A stretch of DNA of 7,493 nt from the NCBI GenBank assembly GCA_024404125.1, contig JAKSQL010000050.1, forward strand, positions 1-7,493, read 5' to 3'. The notes under the pieces were generated by a model that searched no databases, was not told where the DNA came from, and saw only the letters and a program-made list of their open reading frames with translations. A program made the translations under genes and the position numbers. Shown here in pieces: positions 6,697-7,493 of the stretch; the first letter of the stretch is position 1, and the number at the start of each line of letters is the position of its first letter. This DNA is from Clostridia bacterium (GTDB taxonomy: Bacteria > Bacillota > Clostridia > Oscillospirales > Acutalibacteraceae).

Positions 6697-7493
6697 GTGA
6701 AACACGAATATAGTGACGGTATTTTAAAAATTTATCTTGAGGGCAGAGTAGATGCTTATACGTCTGTTAAGACTGAAGAAGAAATTTTTAAGGCATATAA
6801 CGAAACAACCCCCGAAAAAGCAGTAATCGACTGTACTGATTTGGAGTATATTGCTTCTGCGGGACTTCGCATACTGTTAAAACTCGGGAAAAATTGCGAA
6901 ATGTCAATTGTGAACGTATCGCGTGATGTTTACGAACTGCTTGATATGACCGGATTCACGGGAATGTTCGATACAAAACGCATTATGCGGCAAGTATCTG
7001 TTGAAGAATGCAAAGTAATCGGTACGGGATTTAGTTCAAAAGTATACCGTATTGATAAAGAAACCGTAGTTAAAGTATATGAAGGCAAGGTAACTCTTGA
7101 ACGTATCTACAATGAAACCGCAAGCGCAAAAAAGTCTTTTGTTTCGGGCATACCTACCGCAATTCCTTACGATGTGGTACGTTGCGGCGATGCATACGGT
7201 ACGGTTTTTGAACTTAAAAAGTTCCATTCAACACCTTCATTAAGCGTCACGTTCCCCTATATCCACGATAAGTATCACTCGTGTGCGGCAGGACTTAAAA
7301 AATACCTTACCGAAGACGAGGCGGCGGGTATAAACAGAATGATAGATGCCATTCCCGACTGTCAAAAAATGATACATGTTGACTGTCACTCGGGCAATAT
7401 AATGTCGCAGAACGGCAAACTTACCTTTGTGGATATGGCGGACGTATCAATAGGTCACCCGTTGGTCGATATCGGCTCGGAGTATTTCCACTA
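6697..7493 (+). CDS. STAS domain fused to an aminoglycoside/choline-kinase-like phosphotransferase, 3' partial
   Basis: The reading frame starts at GTG 6697, with GGAG (6684-6687) 9 bases upstream, and stays open to the window end (265 full codons). Residues 1 to ~100 are a STAS domain of the anti-sigma-antagonist type: ILKIYLEGRVDAYT, then AVIDCTDLEYIASAGLRIL. Ser54 sits where SpoIIAA and RsbV carry their phosphorylated serine. Residues ~106 onward are an APH/choline-kinase-type domain: a glycine loop GTGFSSKVYRID, Lys126 in VVKVYE, a helix Glu in YNETASA, the catalytic loop HVDCHSGNI (Asp229, Asn234), and FVDMADVSIGHPLVDIG (metal-binding Asp246). Those motifs are intact, so the kinase is probably active. 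The C-terminus is missing. It follows the SGNH gene by 19 bases and probably shares its transcript. The domains are clear; the phosphate acceptor is unknown and could be a small molecule or a protein. Confidence 0.87.
   Translation, partial: MKHEYSDGILKIYLEGRVDAYTSVKTEEEIFKAYNETTPEKAVIDCTDLEYIASAGLRILLKLGKNCEMSIVNVSRDVYELLDMTGFTGMFDTKRIMRQVSVEECKVIGTGFSSKVYRIDKETVVKVYEGKVTLERIYNETASAKKSFVSGIPTAIPYDVVRCGDAYGTVFELKKFHSTPSLSVTFPYIHDKYHSCAAGLKKYLTEDEAAGINRMIDAIPDCQKMIHVDCHSGNIMSQNGKLTFVDMADVSIGHPLVDIGSEYFH

Noticed and set aside
7036..7227. Minus-strand 63-residue open frame near the right end
   Set aside because: It lies antisense to the kinase domain of the STAS fusion, which shows clear motifs on the plus strand.

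Overview
This window looks like chromosome from a low-to-moderate GC Clostridia-type Firmicute, probably a gut or other anaerobe. Supporting signs are the AGGAGG-like ribosome sites, TTGAnn/TAnAAT promoters with extended -10 elements, an LtaS-type lipoteichoic acid synthase homologue, a DUF2130 protein, and a secreted papain-family protease with a lectin-like and an InlB-type module. The assignment rests on protein style only; no rRNA or tRNA is present to fix the taxon. I see no mobile element, CRISPR array, tRNA or long repeat.

Layout. Bases 1-1521 hold the 3' part of a polyglycerolphosphate (lipoteichoic acid) synthase-like gene whose N-terminal membrane domain lies outside the window. A small membrane protein of unknown role follows (1642-1965). 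A strong, probably bidirectional hairpin terminator (2004-2045) separates these plus-strand genes from a convergent minus-strand pair: an 81-residue unknown protein (4746-4501) followed by a 771-residue secreted C1 cysteine protease (4444-2129). A second hairpin terminator or attenuator lies in the 56-base gap between those two genes.

A 177-base divergent region (4747-4923) carries two back-to-back sigma-A-type promoters, each with a 17-base spacer and an extended -10. The rightward promoter drives a tight plus-strand gene set. It comprises a DUF2130 coiled-coil protein with a PD-(D/E)XK-nuclease-like signature, a cytoplasmic SGNH/GDSL hydrolase that overlaps it by one base (TAATG), and, 19 bases on, an open reading frame that runs off the window end. 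That last frame fuses a STAS (anti-anti-sigma-like) domain to an aminoglycoside/choline-kinase-type phosphotransferase.

The left half therefore concerns the cell envelope and secretion. The right half looks like a cytoplasmic regulatory or DNA-related operon of unknown purpose. The most interesting items are the STAS-kinase fusion, the possible nuclease nature of the DUF2130 protein, and the small gene plus attenuator in front of the secreted protease. Three starts were moved to internal ATGs using ribosome sites and promoter positions: protease 4444, small protein 4746 and DUF2130 protein 4924.
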